From assembly GCA_963969345.1 (NCBI GenBank), contig OZ017770.1, forward strand, positions 2,551,246-2,615,245: DNA of 64,000 bases, in the 5' to 3' direction. Source of the stretch: Turbatrix aceti (Eukaryota > Nematoda > Chromadorea > Rhabditida > Panagrolaimidae). Positions 24,662 to 35,771 of this stretch are shown here, piece after piece (positions within the stretch are counted from its first letter, which is position 1; every line of letters starts with the position of its first letter). A program made the position numbers and the translations under genes. The notes under the pieces were generated by a model, which was given only the letters and a program-made list of their open reading frames with translations, did not search any database and was not told the origin of the DNA.

Positions 24662-25882
24662 TTAAAAAATCGTTTCCGTACAAACATCAAGCACTCTGAT
24701 CAGAGCTCCTGCAATGATCAGAAATGCAACAATGCAAGTCACTGTTTCCTGCTGCAGGGCATAGTCTACGATGTACCATGCTTCTTTCAGACAAGTCACC
24801 TCGCTAGGGCAATGAAATCGGCCTCTTTGTAGTTCATATCTAAAAAAATACTTTTTTTGAATTGCTAATATCATATTTAATACCTTGATAACGGAAGTAC
24901 ATTGCTTGCTTGTTGTATGATGTAATGAACAGTCAAAATGCGGCAGTCATCGGGCTCGTCATCACTAGTGTTCTCGCTTAAAAAGGAATTTAGCATTTAT
25001 GATTTACAATTTTGTGAACTCTGAACCTCGCTATGCTCACGCTTTGAAGTTGCGTGTCATTTAACGAAAAAAGTAGTGTCAAACGTGTACTGTTCTCCGC
25101 ATTAGCATTGCTAAAAAGGAAGATCTTGCTTAAATATACGTGCAAGATTTGTAAAACCAAAACTAACTTAATCACTGCTGCACAGTCGTCACAAACGCAT
25201 ACCAAATTATTCAGCATATCATTAGCGTAATTCATTATGGCGTCAGTATCAGAGCATGACTTTCTGCAGTGAATTGTTAAGTTTTGCGTTAGGAATAAAT
25301 CATTTTCTGACGACAGCATACAGTTTCCGTTGGCATCTAAAATTGCGTGACAAAATTTTGGTTTAAAAGTTTTGAAACATTGAATTTAAGAAAAGTTACC
25401 AGGCATTATAAGCTGCAAGTAAGTTGAGTTTACAGTTAGACATTCATCAAAGTGCTTCACGCTTGTGCCGTGATAAACCTGCAATTGCAAGCGTTTTACC
25501 GTTTAAAGGCTGAAAACCAACTTGTCCGTTACGCTGTATAAAACACGATGTATCCGAACTGTAGGGCAACAAACAAGTCGATGCATTTGTTCTAAAAATT
25601 TAATTAGCGCAATATCAACGGTTAAACAAACCTCGGATCATTAATCGCAGGCCGTTCGTGCAAATAAACGGCATCCATGTCATCGTTTAGGGAATCGATG
25701 TAATTTCTAACGGCGATAGAAAAACCCCGAGGGTAATATTCGTAAAAGCCGCTTGTACCATTAACGCCTCCTACGCGTTTAAACCACGAGGGAGGTAAAC
25801 TTAATTCCTCCGGAATCTCCCACTCTGCTTCTATTTTAACTGTCTGATACAAAAATAGCACTGAAATTCTAAATAAGTACAT
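24662..25882 (-). CDS. Unidentified type I membrane protein with Cys-rich ectodomain
   Basis: Seven exons (25882-25632, 25591-25522, 25478-25400, 25336-25168, 25110-25027, 24976-24884, 24839-24662) join in phase to give 307 residues. The N terminus is signal-peptide-like (MYLFRISVLFLYQTVKIEA). The ectodomain is rich in Cys and N-glycosylation sequons (NGTS, NAST, NSTY, NLTI, NSTR). A single C-terminal transmembrane helix (VTCIVAFLIIAGALIRVL) is followed by a very short tail. Conserved-looking stretches include PSWFKRVGGVNGTSGFYEYY and FHCPSEVTCLKEAWYIVDYA. No family was recognised. It converges on AVL9 with ~410 bp between stops. One splice (donor GAGGTTCAG near 25026) was chosen because it alone keeps the frame. 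Confidence 0.65.
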
Positions 25883-26579
25883 TTTTAGACAAGAGTAGCT
25901 TGCGCAGAATATCCAAAAATTTGAAGCGGTTCGTTGCCAAGACGACAGCGGCAAGAAAATTATTTCAAAAATGAATGCTTTCTTTTGACTGTTTGCACCG
26001 CAGCAGCGATTTTATGCTGACCCATTCAAAAAAACGCTATTATAACATGATACTTATATCAGAAAGATATCATGACATCACCTATAATGATAGTGCCGAT
26101 CAGGGTTTAAAACAACCCGGTAATACAATTGCTTTAGTTTCTGTCTACTCGGGGGATATTTATAGTACAGACCTTAACCTTAAAAACTGTCCATAAGTCA
26201 TGAATTATGCCATTAATTTTATGAGATTCAGATCCGGGGTATACATAGAATTCATGCGCTAAAAAGTAAAAAAGAAGTTTACAGTGAAAAAATCGAATTT
26301 TTTGAACATTTGGCATATAACCAAAAAATTGAAAAAAGTTTGGGACTTTGAATCGCCGTCGATAACAGCAAACTGGGAATTTCGCGAGAACTATGATATC
26401 TTCACCTCATTCCTCGTTGTTCGTTAATCACAATTAAAAATCATTGTGCACGTTATTTTGGAGAACCCTTATGCAAGCAAAGTCAAGAGTAAATGTTGTC
26501 TTCTCTAGATCGTACATTTATTATTGTATTTTATTTATTTACCGCCAAGAACATAGATTAACAGAAAAAAAAGAACAAT

Positions 26580-26612
26580 ATTTTCTGTTAATTTATTATA
26601 TTAACAGAAAAT
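26580..26612. repeat. Perfect 13-bp inverted repeat in duplicated block, copy 1
   Basis: Arms ATTTTCTGTTAAT and ATTAACAGAAAAT flank a 7-base spacer. The minus-strand AATAAA of the small secreted-protein gene (26597-26592) lies in the loop and left arm, so the structure would fold around the cleavage signal. It is retained unchanged in copy 2 (61294-61326). Another partial copy of the arm (TTAACAGAAAA) lies just to the left, near 26559-26569. Confidence 0.7.
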
Positions 26613-26721
26613 AAAAAAATGTATGACTAAAATCTAAAAATAAGAACACAATAGAACAATCCCATGTTTTCTGCCACTTTTTTGAAACGGCCCATGACCT
26701 TTGTGGCAGAGATTAACGTGT

Positions 26722-26904
26722 TCATGAGAGTTCAAGTGTTGATGGTGTAGAAGTTAGAACCAGCTCTGGGCAGGTACATACTGTGCAATAGCAATCGTGT
26801 CTGCATGGGAACCTGATATCGGAGGAGTTATCGGAACCAGAAACAAATTCCGAAAAGAAGACGAAGGCCAAAAAGGCCAGAAGAAGAAGGAGTGAAGTAT
26901 TCAT
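26722..26904 (-). CDS. Tiny secreted Cys-rich peptide, copy 1
   Basis: Single-exon 60-codon gene. The first ~23 residues form a strong signal peptide (MNTSLLLLL then a Phe-rich core ending in SG). The short mature peptide contains five Cys in eleven residues (CRHDCYCTVCTC), then a Pro/Thr/Ser-rich tail. A minus-strand TATATAAG lies about 40 bases upstream of the ATG (26950-26943), and an AATAAA lies ~125 bases after the stop. The paralogue in the duplicated block at 61437-61619 has the same length with one amino-acid change (Leu to Arg in the tail) and two silent differences, so the frame has been kept. It resembles small secreted defence or venom-like peptides in layout only. No family is recognised and the function is unknown. 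Confidence 0.6.
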   Translation of the reverse strand: MNTSLLLLLAFLAFVFFSEFVSGSDNSSDIRFPCRHDCYCTVCTCPELVLTSTPSTLELS

Positions 26905-26942
26905 GTTGAATCGAACGATGAAATGAATGCCGTATGCTGCTG

Positions 26943-26950
26943 CTTATATA
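26943..26950 (-). promoter_or_regulatory. TATA box of small secreted-peptide gene, copy 1
   Basis: TATATAAG on the minus strand, about 40 bases before the start codon, which is the expected spacing for a TATA-driven gene with a very short 5' UTR. The same element at the same spacing is kept in copy 2 (61665-61658). Confidence 0.55.
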
Positions 26951-27411
26951 TCGGTATCTGCAGTACTGATTGTGTGACGTTGTATAGCCACGTTGCAAAG
27001 CTTGCAGACTTCTGTTGCAATTTTATTACATTTTGCAGCTTCTACATACGTGGATTCATAAAAAAGTATACTATTTTAGCTACCTCAATCGTTTTTCCTT
27101 GTTGCCGCAAATGAATAAGCTATTATGAATATTCAAACTCTTTTAGTACTAAGTTTCTTTACAGCATTTCTGCATTAAATTTAAAAAATAGCACGTCTAC
27201 ATTTTTGGTCACTATTTGTTGACGCTTCAATCAATCAATCAATCAATCATTTAATATTTCTTGTACTAGCACATATTTACATAAATTAGAATCGCCGCGA
27301 CACCCCTTGAAAGTCGTTATCCGACTGGGATTATTTCAAGCGCAAACTTTTTTTTCACCACCGGCAAGAACATTAGACAAGATCGTACAAGTAATCATGA
27401 TATATGTCATT

Positions 27412-30400
27412 TTATGAAAACAATAGTATGCTAGAAGTTCCACTGGACACCGCAGTAGAAAACGTCGGAGATTGCACCGATGAACCGGATGAAGAATCTG
27501 TAACAGTTTTAACACGGTCGTTTTGCGAAACGTAGCAAGCCATGCGCTTGTTCACAGTTCGAATCTACAAAAGAATTGTTAAAATTGAATCGGACAAATT
27601 AGTTTCCTACAGTTTGAACATGTTGTACGCTACCGGGCAGCACAACATCTGGCATAACTTTTTGAACAATGTTGCATTCGTAAGGTTCCAAAAACTCTGA
27701 ATCGGGTAACACTGTTGCCAGTAACACCGGTAGAAACAGAATTGCGTGAACCAAGCCTATTGTTACTACAAAAACAACTGTCAGTACGAATGTACGGATC
27801 ATATAGGAAGGCACGATGCCAAGCACGGCAACGCCGACAACAGTGCTGGTGGTTGCTTGGAATAAGGGAAAAGCAACGACGCGCAGTGATTCCTCCAGAC
27901 GATTTTTGCGTTGTACAAGAAAGTGATACGTCACATGGGCTAAAATTTATTTTTTTGAGGTTTGGATTAAAATGAAGTATCTTACTGGCAAAGTCCACTG
28001 AAAATCCTATGCTCATAACTATTGTTATCATAGAGATAATGTCCAATCGAGTGTGGACAGCTGACAGTGCTCCGATGACTCCGACGTTGATAGAGAATAT
28101 GCAGAGAGTAATTGCAACTGCGCTTACGGGTTTGGGTATCAAAATGGAGGAAATCAACAGCATCACGGACATGGCTATCACTACGTTCATTATTACGTTT
28201 TTGACTGTTACGGTTTGTTGATCCGCAAGTAGAAAGCTAAAAAAACAAGTTTCTGTTTGCTAAAAAAACGTTTTTACCTGGTATCATAAGTGAAACCCGG
28301 GTAACCACTTGTTGCGAAAACCGATCGAAGGTAGACCGCTCGGGGAGTGTCGTTTGCCGGTCCGAGTTTTCGTACCCGCATGATCATCTTGATAGCTGTG
28401 ATGTGACCAGTTCTGTTGAAATATATGTCACTTCGAAATTTGTTATACATCGGAACTTCCAAAAACGTTATCAAAGCTCGCATAAAGCTTCTGTCATCCG
28501 ATATGACAATAGGCGTTGAAATCAAAAATTGATTTTCAAATGTTTCGATCCAGAACTCTGCCCTGGAAGCAAAGGGGCCAGAGGTCAGGTTGTAATACAG
28601 TTGGATGAGATCCAGTCGAGTTTTTTTTTGGTGTAGTGCCAGGTTGTCTGCCTTGACAACCCCAAAACAAAATGCTCCATAATCGGAAAAGAGTTTTTCC
28701 TGAGCTGATAATTCCTTTGCAACATATGATCCGTCGGGTGTCAATAATTTGAGATCCAGGCCCAAGGGCAGTTGCAGGAGGTTATTAATCGAAAATGTGA
28801 GATATACAATATAGAGTAGAATCGTCACTCCTTTCACTGCCCAATGACTCATGACTTTGGCAGCGAGAGCGTAGACATCGTGCGATTTGACCTTTTTTCT
28901 TATTTTTCTGGACGGAGCAGTGCAAAAGAATTTTTGTAAACAATTATCGTCTTTCGTAAATGCCGGCAGACGAATACAACCCGTCCAATGTAAATTGGCC
29001 ACCTCGCGTCGGCAATGAAGCGTCATCACTGCCATGAGAAATGTGACTTGATAGAAAAACATAAACAAGACTGCTACTGCACAGTACATGCAGAAGACGC
29101 CTAAACCAATTTTTTTAATTGGGTTAAAAACAAAAACAAAATACTTACGAACAGCAATAAAATCTGAAAGTGTTCCTACGAGAAAAGAAAGCCCATCTGT
29201 GAGGGAAGTTATCAACAGTGATACTGATACTTCTGTGGTTGCATGAATTAGCACGGCGTCACTTTCAGCCGCAAGTCGGGGTTGACGAGGTAGATTACTC
29301 AGGGTCAGACGCCAGCTTTTGAGCATCAGAAACATGTTATCCACACCGATGGCTAAATGAATATCTCATTCAAATCATTTGTACGGCAAAAAATACTTAC
29401 AAATGATCAGAAACGGCATGATAAATGTCATATGCAAGAATGGAAACTGCAAATAAATTAACAAAGCAGATGCCGAAACAACAGCTAAGCAGGCGTTAAA
29501 CATGGCAGCCAGACCGATAAAGGGCTGCGATTGGACTGCGTTGCCGGAAGAGCATATCAGCATGCAGAACAGTACTAGAGTCATAATCATCCATGGCATA
29601 TACGGTAGTAAAAGCTGAAAAACAACTATTTGTTAACAAAATTGCAGATTTCAGCTAACTTCTCCGTTTTTCTCCATTTCTTTGGCCAAGGACAACGATG
29701 AGGTGTAATACAGTGAAGCATTGGGGTATCGTAATTTTGATACATGATGTATGAATTCATTGATCCAATTATCGACATTTAGATGGGGACTAAGAATGTA
29801 GGGGAGTCTAATTGCCTGGGCCTTGGCAATGACCCGATTTCCTGATTTGTCCGAGCCTTGCATGACTTCCACCTTTCCAAAGATGGCTGCGTTGTCCAGT
29901 GTCACGTTTCCGAACTTTAGCATAGGATATCGAGCCAGGAATTGGGCAGTTATGTGTGGCTGATCGTCTTCAAGGGCAAACATAATAGGATGCTGTGCGC
30001 ACGTGGCATCCGGTGTCGATCGATAGCACAAGTGTGAAAAGTTTTGACCATCTGAAGCAATACTCAGAATATGCTTGTGCAGCGATGACACCTGAGCCAA
30101 AGTGCTTGGATTCAAAACATTCGCTTCCAGAGATGTGTCTTCATACATCACGTAGACAAATTTTGATCCAAAAAGCGAGTAGCTGTCTCGCAGAGCATCG
30201 CGGGGTGGAAATAATTCCAACATTTCATGAAGGTTTAAAAGGGATTCCATATTGTCGGGAAGAAACATTTCCAAGCTCTGCTTGCTTTCATTGAGCTTAA
30301 AATCATAGAACGCGCAAAATACAAGTCCACCGGTAAGCAATAACGGTAGCGTGAGAAATATCAAAGGCCACCGAGTTACTATCCGAGATTCCCACTAAAA

Positions 30401-30474
30401 AAACAAGATTTAATTATGGAACAAAACTGTCATTTTACCTCAAAAAAGTGAGACACAACGTAGTGTAATCCCAT
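27412..30474 (-). CDS. Patched-related (PTR/PTCHD) sterol-sensing-domain membrane protein
   Basis: Predicted 914 residues. Exons: 30474-30439, 30394-29660, 29614-29401, 29352-29149, 29100-28278, 28236-27986, 27939-27611 and 27564-27412; all phases agree. Layout follows the RND-like Patched-related family, which is much expanded in nematodes: a first TM ([18 protein letters not shown]), a large extracellular loop, a sterol-sensing domain ([18 protein letters not shown] onward, [35 protein letters not shown]), a second large loop, and a second membrane half with the hallmark [16 protein letters not shown]. In TM4 the usual GVDD pair reads GVDN, so one acidic residue is replaced, while the TM10 GFSVDF motif is intact. 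Members move or sense sterols and lipids. It lies 254 bp downstream of WDR81 on the same strand. An acceptor-like site at 30650-30648 and a possible 5'-UTR exon precede it. Confidence 0.9.
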
Positions 30475-30728
30475 GGCATGGTGAGCGTTGTAACTAGTGA
30501 AATATTTTTTGCGGCGACTGTCCTTTTCAATGACCGACTTTAGACTGGACAGAGTACACTGTGAAAATAGGATCATGAACTGACTCGAAACCCGGAATAC
30601 TCACTCGTCCGGTCGATCGCGCACGTGCAATTATCTTGTCTCAAAGTCTAACAACAGAAAGGTTTATGAACACATTACGCAGTAGTGTTGCAAATAAATA
30701 TGGACAATTATAAAAAAGAAAGCCCTTA

Positions 30729-33700
30729 TCAACACGCAAGTCGCATCATTCCCGTGGTTGAGCCAATGATAAACGCCTTGTTGAGTTTCATGTAGACCAG
30801 TTGTGTCACGGATCCAGAGATGAAGTCAGATCGCAGTTTGACCTCGTGTCGAAACTCATTATCGGCATAAAAGCGAACGCGATTCGACGTCTGCACCGCA
30901 GCGTATTCGTGAGACGACAACGCGCTAATCATGACTGCAGGCTCGGTGAGACGAGCGACTGTGCGCAACTGGGGAGAAAGTTCGAAGACTTTTGACGATT
31001 GATCCGATGAAAGTACGGCAAAGAGGTTGCTAGACAACCATTCGATTTGCACTATTTCCGCATCTGTTGCAGAAAGAAATCCCAGCAATTTGAAGACCCG
31101 TAGATCAATGACTGAGATGAACCCGTTGAGGAGAGCGCATGCCACATAATTTTCATCAGGAGAGATGGAGAAGCTCTTAATGCCTAGGCATGCTTCGGAG
31201 GGAGGGACTGTGAGAAGGCGGTTAGCCCATGACAGAGTTCGTGTGTCGTAGAACCTGTAACGTCTTAATAATGTACTGCACTGTCAAAAAAAACTGACAT
31301 CAGCATGGTAGCGGATACGGATGACAAAACGATACTGCGTTGCCCATAAGTGCTGAGAGCGTTGACAAACACGTCGGATCCGGAGTTCTTCCAGCTCAGT
31401 TCTTGAATTGTTTTGTCGCAAAATGGATCCCACAACTGCAATTAACATTTTTTAAATCCGGATGTCACTGGAAAATTCTTACCAGTACGGTTCCATCAGT
31501 AGAAGCTATTTTTCCTTCGTGCTGAAGCATTACCACATCATGCACGCCCTTATTGTGCTTGTCGTAGGACATCTGAGAGGTAATTACATCATAGGTGCTT
31601 TTAAGAGACCATAGTTTGACTGTCTTATCCAGCGATGCGGAAATGAAGGAATTTTCATGGTCCAGAAGGACAACTTTTTTGATGGGTCCACCATGCCCAG
31701 AGAAAGTGCACAATTGGATTTGATCAAACGGGATCAACGAAGACGTAGACGTCAAAGCTGCTCGAAAGTGATCCGCCCACGTGCCATGCAAGTGAGTTGG
31801 GCTGTCAAGACTCACTTGACTCCAGAGTGTATTTCGATCAAAAGACATCTCCATCGAAGGTGGCGTAGAATCATTGGATTCAAAACCCATGGAAAAGTTT
31901 AATCTGTTGCCGGTTGGAAGTGAACTGGATAAAACAACACCCGACGACTGCGGACTGGTAGCAAGTTCTTCTGTCCTTGAAGCCGTTGAGATTGGCAAAA
32001 TCACGTTCATATCCGCTTCTTGCTCTAATTTTAAAATCAACTTGCTGTTTTGAATCAGGCTGAACGTAAATTGTCTTCCGCATGTGAATGAAAATATGTG
32101 GAGTAACAATATGGCAAAGTTTGGACTAAAAATTTGATCCAGCTGTTTTGGAGGACATTGCAGAACTTGGAGATTTCCTTTGGCATCGATGTCGTAGATG
32201 ACACTAAAGGTAGAAAAAAGTCTCTGAATCGAGAGCGCCATGTGACGTTCAACATTGTCGGATCCAATTCTATCGGCAATGGAATGAAGCGTGTACATTG
32301 TCTTGTAGGCCAGCAGCCTTCTTCCCTCGGTGGTTGCAAATGTGAGTGAAGCCGAAGAAAACAGTCTGACAGCAACAAATAGAATTTTAGCGACAACGAC
32401 GTCTTCTAACTGATCCAAAAGCTGACTGTCAGTAAGGCAGTTTGCGATGGCATTGAGCAGAACAACAGATGAGATCATGGCATTTTCAAGTGATGCTGGA
32501 ATGCTGGATCGTCCCTTGGCTTGGTCAAAGACGTCTGCACAAAAAGGAAGGCATTGCACGGTTACAAAAGTCGTTCCAAACATAATTATAATTTCAAGCA
32601 GGCAGTTTAGAATGTTGTGACACTGAATATCACCACGTACTTCAAAAGTGAGGTTGTCGGAAGACGTGATTTGCTCTCTTTTATCGTCTGTGGCATAGCA
32701 GAAGGGTAAAAGGCATAAAAGCTTTGAAGTGATTTTAGTTGCTGCCTGAATGCTACCGTATCGTCTTGCAGTCCTAAAAATAATTATTGCAAATGTAAAA
32801 AAAAAGATCAAATCGCTAAGTACCACAAAATGATATCCTTAAAAGCATGATACTGCTGGTCGTTTGCCAAAAGCAACATTTCGACAAACTTTGGAACCAC
32901 GCGATCAAGAAACTGCTCCGCTCCGTAGGCTACACTGAGTTGAAGCAGAAATCTGCTATCAAATAACTGAAAATTCATTATCAATTATGCTGGTATACAA
33001 TTTTTACGAACCTTAATGACATTAAAAGTATTAACGTCAAATATTCTCTCAATTTTTGATGCCACAGTCATGAATTCTTGTCGTGAAATGTTCTTTGCCA
33101 AATCAGGAACCAGCGAATAGCACGAATTGGCGGCATACTTATCCGTCAGCAAAAACGTAAACATTTGAAGGCATATGGAAGACAATCCCGTTATTTTGAG
33201 TGCTGATTTCAGGGCAGCATCCCGTGCTTGGTAATTTTCTTTTACTGGTGCCCGTTGAATAATCCATGTTTGTCTGTGAAATTCCGCAAATTTTTCGTAA
33301 GCATAAATGATCGATGGAGGAATGTTGAAAAAATTTCCGTCAATAATTTCTTTCTGGAAAATGTGCGCTTTGCTCAGCAGCCGTTCAACAGGGCGACAGA
33401 GATGAGGTGGAAGTTCTTCTTTTCTTGAACCAAAAACTTCGGACGCACGTTTAAGTCTTTGATCAAAAGAAGCGGCGGAACCAAGATTTCTGCATTCCTG
33501 AGGAAATGCTAATTCAATTATAAGCACAGCTATATTGGTCGCAGATTTCCGGCAGTAATGATAATTGGAGTCGGGTTCCTCTGAACTTCGTACAATCTCT
33601 GATAACCGATCGTTTAGCTCACATCCACTGAAATCTGCGTCCAAAGTCTTTTGATCGTCAAGATAAGTATCTTTCGTTTTCGATGGGTTAGGAATTTCTT

Positions 33701-35242
33701 TCATCGGATGAGGTTCAAAAAACAGTTGAACAGGTCCGACGAAACGAGAAGACTTATTTGGATCGATGAAACTGAGGTGAACATTTAGCGCATTCACCGC
33801 TGGCTTTCCATTTAGCTAAAAAAAGATTTTGCGTGACCAATATAAAAAATTTTCGACAAACCAGGTAACCAAAATTAAGGTCAATCCAGTGGTGTAAATT
33901 AGCCGATACGGCTTCGGACTCCAAAATTGAGCGATGCCAGGTTATAAACTCTTCAGGGCTATTGACAAAGCTGGGCAGCTGTAGATCATCCATATCGTCA
34001 TGAATGGATTTTAAAATTGTAATATCTTCAAAAAATTCAGGAATGCACTCATCGGGTGTCCATTGGTATAGTCGCTCCATGGAACTTGGGTACTCCTCAG
34101 GAACCCATTGCGGTCGGACGTGTTTGCTTAGGTTTTCCTTAGACTCGACTCGTGCACGATACATCATGAAACAGATATCCGACAGCACTTCCGGTACATG
34201 ATAGGCGGGGGACTGCTTGGTGTACTGCATGTGAAGTTGGTCGTCGCCTTTCTTCAGCCGGTACTTTGTACGATCCAGAGGTCTGTTGGCTGCTGTTGGA
34301 TTTGTAAAATCCGTGACCCATGGAAATATGGGATGACGATACATGTTATTTCGTTCACGTCCTAGGAAATTGTTTTTGTTTTCATGACGGAAATTAATAC
34401 AAAAAACGAACCGGCAAATTCGTTGAGCTTAATGAGGTAATCAAAATTGGATAACCTGTTTTGTGTCCATGCGGATGTCAGGGAAGCGAGATCGGTGTCA
34501 AACTCACAGCTTTGTCTTGAATGCTTATTTTTGGATTTTTGGTTTTCGGAAATGGGTATTAGGCATGGAGCTTGTAATATATCTCCCAGAGAGACACTTA
34601 GCCAATAATTGTTATCTACGACCACATCGCAAAGCCTCGGCAATACGTAAATTGACCGCTTGCTTAGTTGTTCAAAAATTCTGACGAGTTGGTACACGAT
34701 CAAATTGAATATCTGTAATATTTTATCTTTACATCTTTATCGTATTAAAAACGTTATAATTACGGGTGAATGTGTTGCAGGGCTTTGGTGCGGGAAGAGG
34801 CTAAAATACTGCAACGAAATGTTTTCCTTCATTCCCTGCGGCAAGAAGGATGCCACCCTGCATTCTGATCCAATTTTTACAATGCCATTCAGAATATGCG
34901 GTATAAATTGACCCTTGTTTGAATGTGTTTGATCGTTGACAATGACATCATGTCCTAATACACTGCAAAGCGCCTGCACGATGCCCGTAGCAGCCGCATT
35001 TGTTGTTTGTGATGCAGTTGGCACATTGTTCTCTTTTCTCTGACTTTTATCGACTTTCCTTAAACACGTACTTCGATTATTAACAATATTTTTTGCCTCA
35101 TAAAAACAAACTCGTTTAGTAAAACTAGAAGTGCTGATTCATCGAGAGTCCGGACATCCAGGGTTCGTAGTTGAGTAAAGCCATCAAAATTCGGTAGTAC
35201 AACACTGTAAATTCCGTCACATTTTTTGAAGATTTGTAGCAT
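30729..35242 (-). CDS. WDR81: WDR81 homologue (BEACH domain plus WD40 repeats)
   Basis: Predicted ~1385 residues. Exons: 35242-35072, 35039-34764, 34712-34412, 34361-33862, 33815-33012, 32966-32824, 32773-31483, 31435-31299 and 31263-30729. The BEACH region (exons 3-5) matches animal WDR81 closely: HPIFPWVTDFT, LKKGDDQLHMQYTKQ, HVPEVLSDICFMMYRARVE, HVRPQWVPEEYPSSMERLYQW, TPDECIPEFFEDITI, SPEEFITWHRSILES, NLHHWIDLNFGYLLNGK and PVQLFFEPHP. A long helical middle follows, then WD40 repeats (FSGHGGPIKKVVLLDHENSF, ASLDKTVKLWSL) ending NKAFIIGSTTGMMRLAC. WDR81 with WDR91 controls endosomal PI3P and endolysosome maturation. Two junctions are ambiguous: exon 1/2 (a 32-bp or a ~74-bp intron both fit) and the last intron (two nearby acceptors). 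An AG lies two bases before the ATG. Confidence 0.93.
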
Positions 35243-35771
35243 GCTAAAAATTTGACAGAATTATACTTTTCAAAGCCGACTTCAGGAAAGCGCTACCAAA
35301 TGTTACACGTGTCTGCCGCAGTGAATATAAACTCTATATAAATTGTTGTGTAAACATTACATACTTTTTTGAATAACCCTCTCCGTTCATACACCAAAAA
35401 TCTAAATTCTGATGATTAAGCTTTCATATACAAGCACACCTAGTAGTTACAACAACAATTTTTTTTCTGGATTAAAGCAATGTGTTCAGGTGAATTTTAG
35501 CAAAAAATTTTCCAGAATTCTGGAAGTTTAACTTTTTTATATGAACAGGGATGTCAGGTATAGTAGGATCGTAATTTTGTGCAGACCGTTAAAAAAGCTC
35601 AGTTATTTGTACCGCACTTAGGTAAAAAATTAATAATCTTAACATGAGCTAATATTTCTCATTCAACTTGGTTTTATTTGTGACTGTCAACCGGCTGTAA
35701 CTTGCATAAGTAAAACCCTATTTGAAAAATGCCTGGCTAAACGTAACGAATGTACTCTTCATTGACTGGCT
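35243..35771. other. Intergenic stretch
   Basis: Promoter side of WDR81 (minus) and upstream of the unresolved plus-strand coding sequence at 35.8 kb. It is AT-rich with no exon. The acceptor-like CAAATTTTTAG just upstream of the WDR81 start (35246-35244 on the minus strand) is the only notable site. Confidence 0.45.

Larger units (their letters stand above)
26287..27280. repeat. Dispersed duplicated block, copy 1 (uninterrupted)
   Basis: About 990 bp that recurs in the same orientation at 61001-62407, identical apart from a few percent of substitutions and small indels. Homology begins in an A-rich stretch before TTTTTTGAACATT and ends at GTACTAGCACAT. It contains a complete small secreted-protein gene (minus strand), its TATA box, a 3' hairpin and an AATAAA. 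Near the right end lies a short TCAA tetranucleotide repeat (about 27226-27250) that differs between copies. The site at 27211-27218 (ACTATTTG) is the empty equivalent of the MITE insertion in copy 2. No transposase or long terminal repeats are seen, so it is best described as a segmental or gene-family duplication. Confidence 0.85.

Noticed and set aside
27226..27250. TCAA tetranucleotide repeat as a satellite or CRISPR-like array
   Set aside because: Only about five units without spacers; it is a small microsatellite inside the duplicated block.
35040..35071. Ultra-short 32-bp intron in WDR81
   Set aside because: A 74-bp alternative (donor GTTTGT near 35113, acceptor CAGAG) also keeps the frame, so the exceptional length is not required by the sequence.
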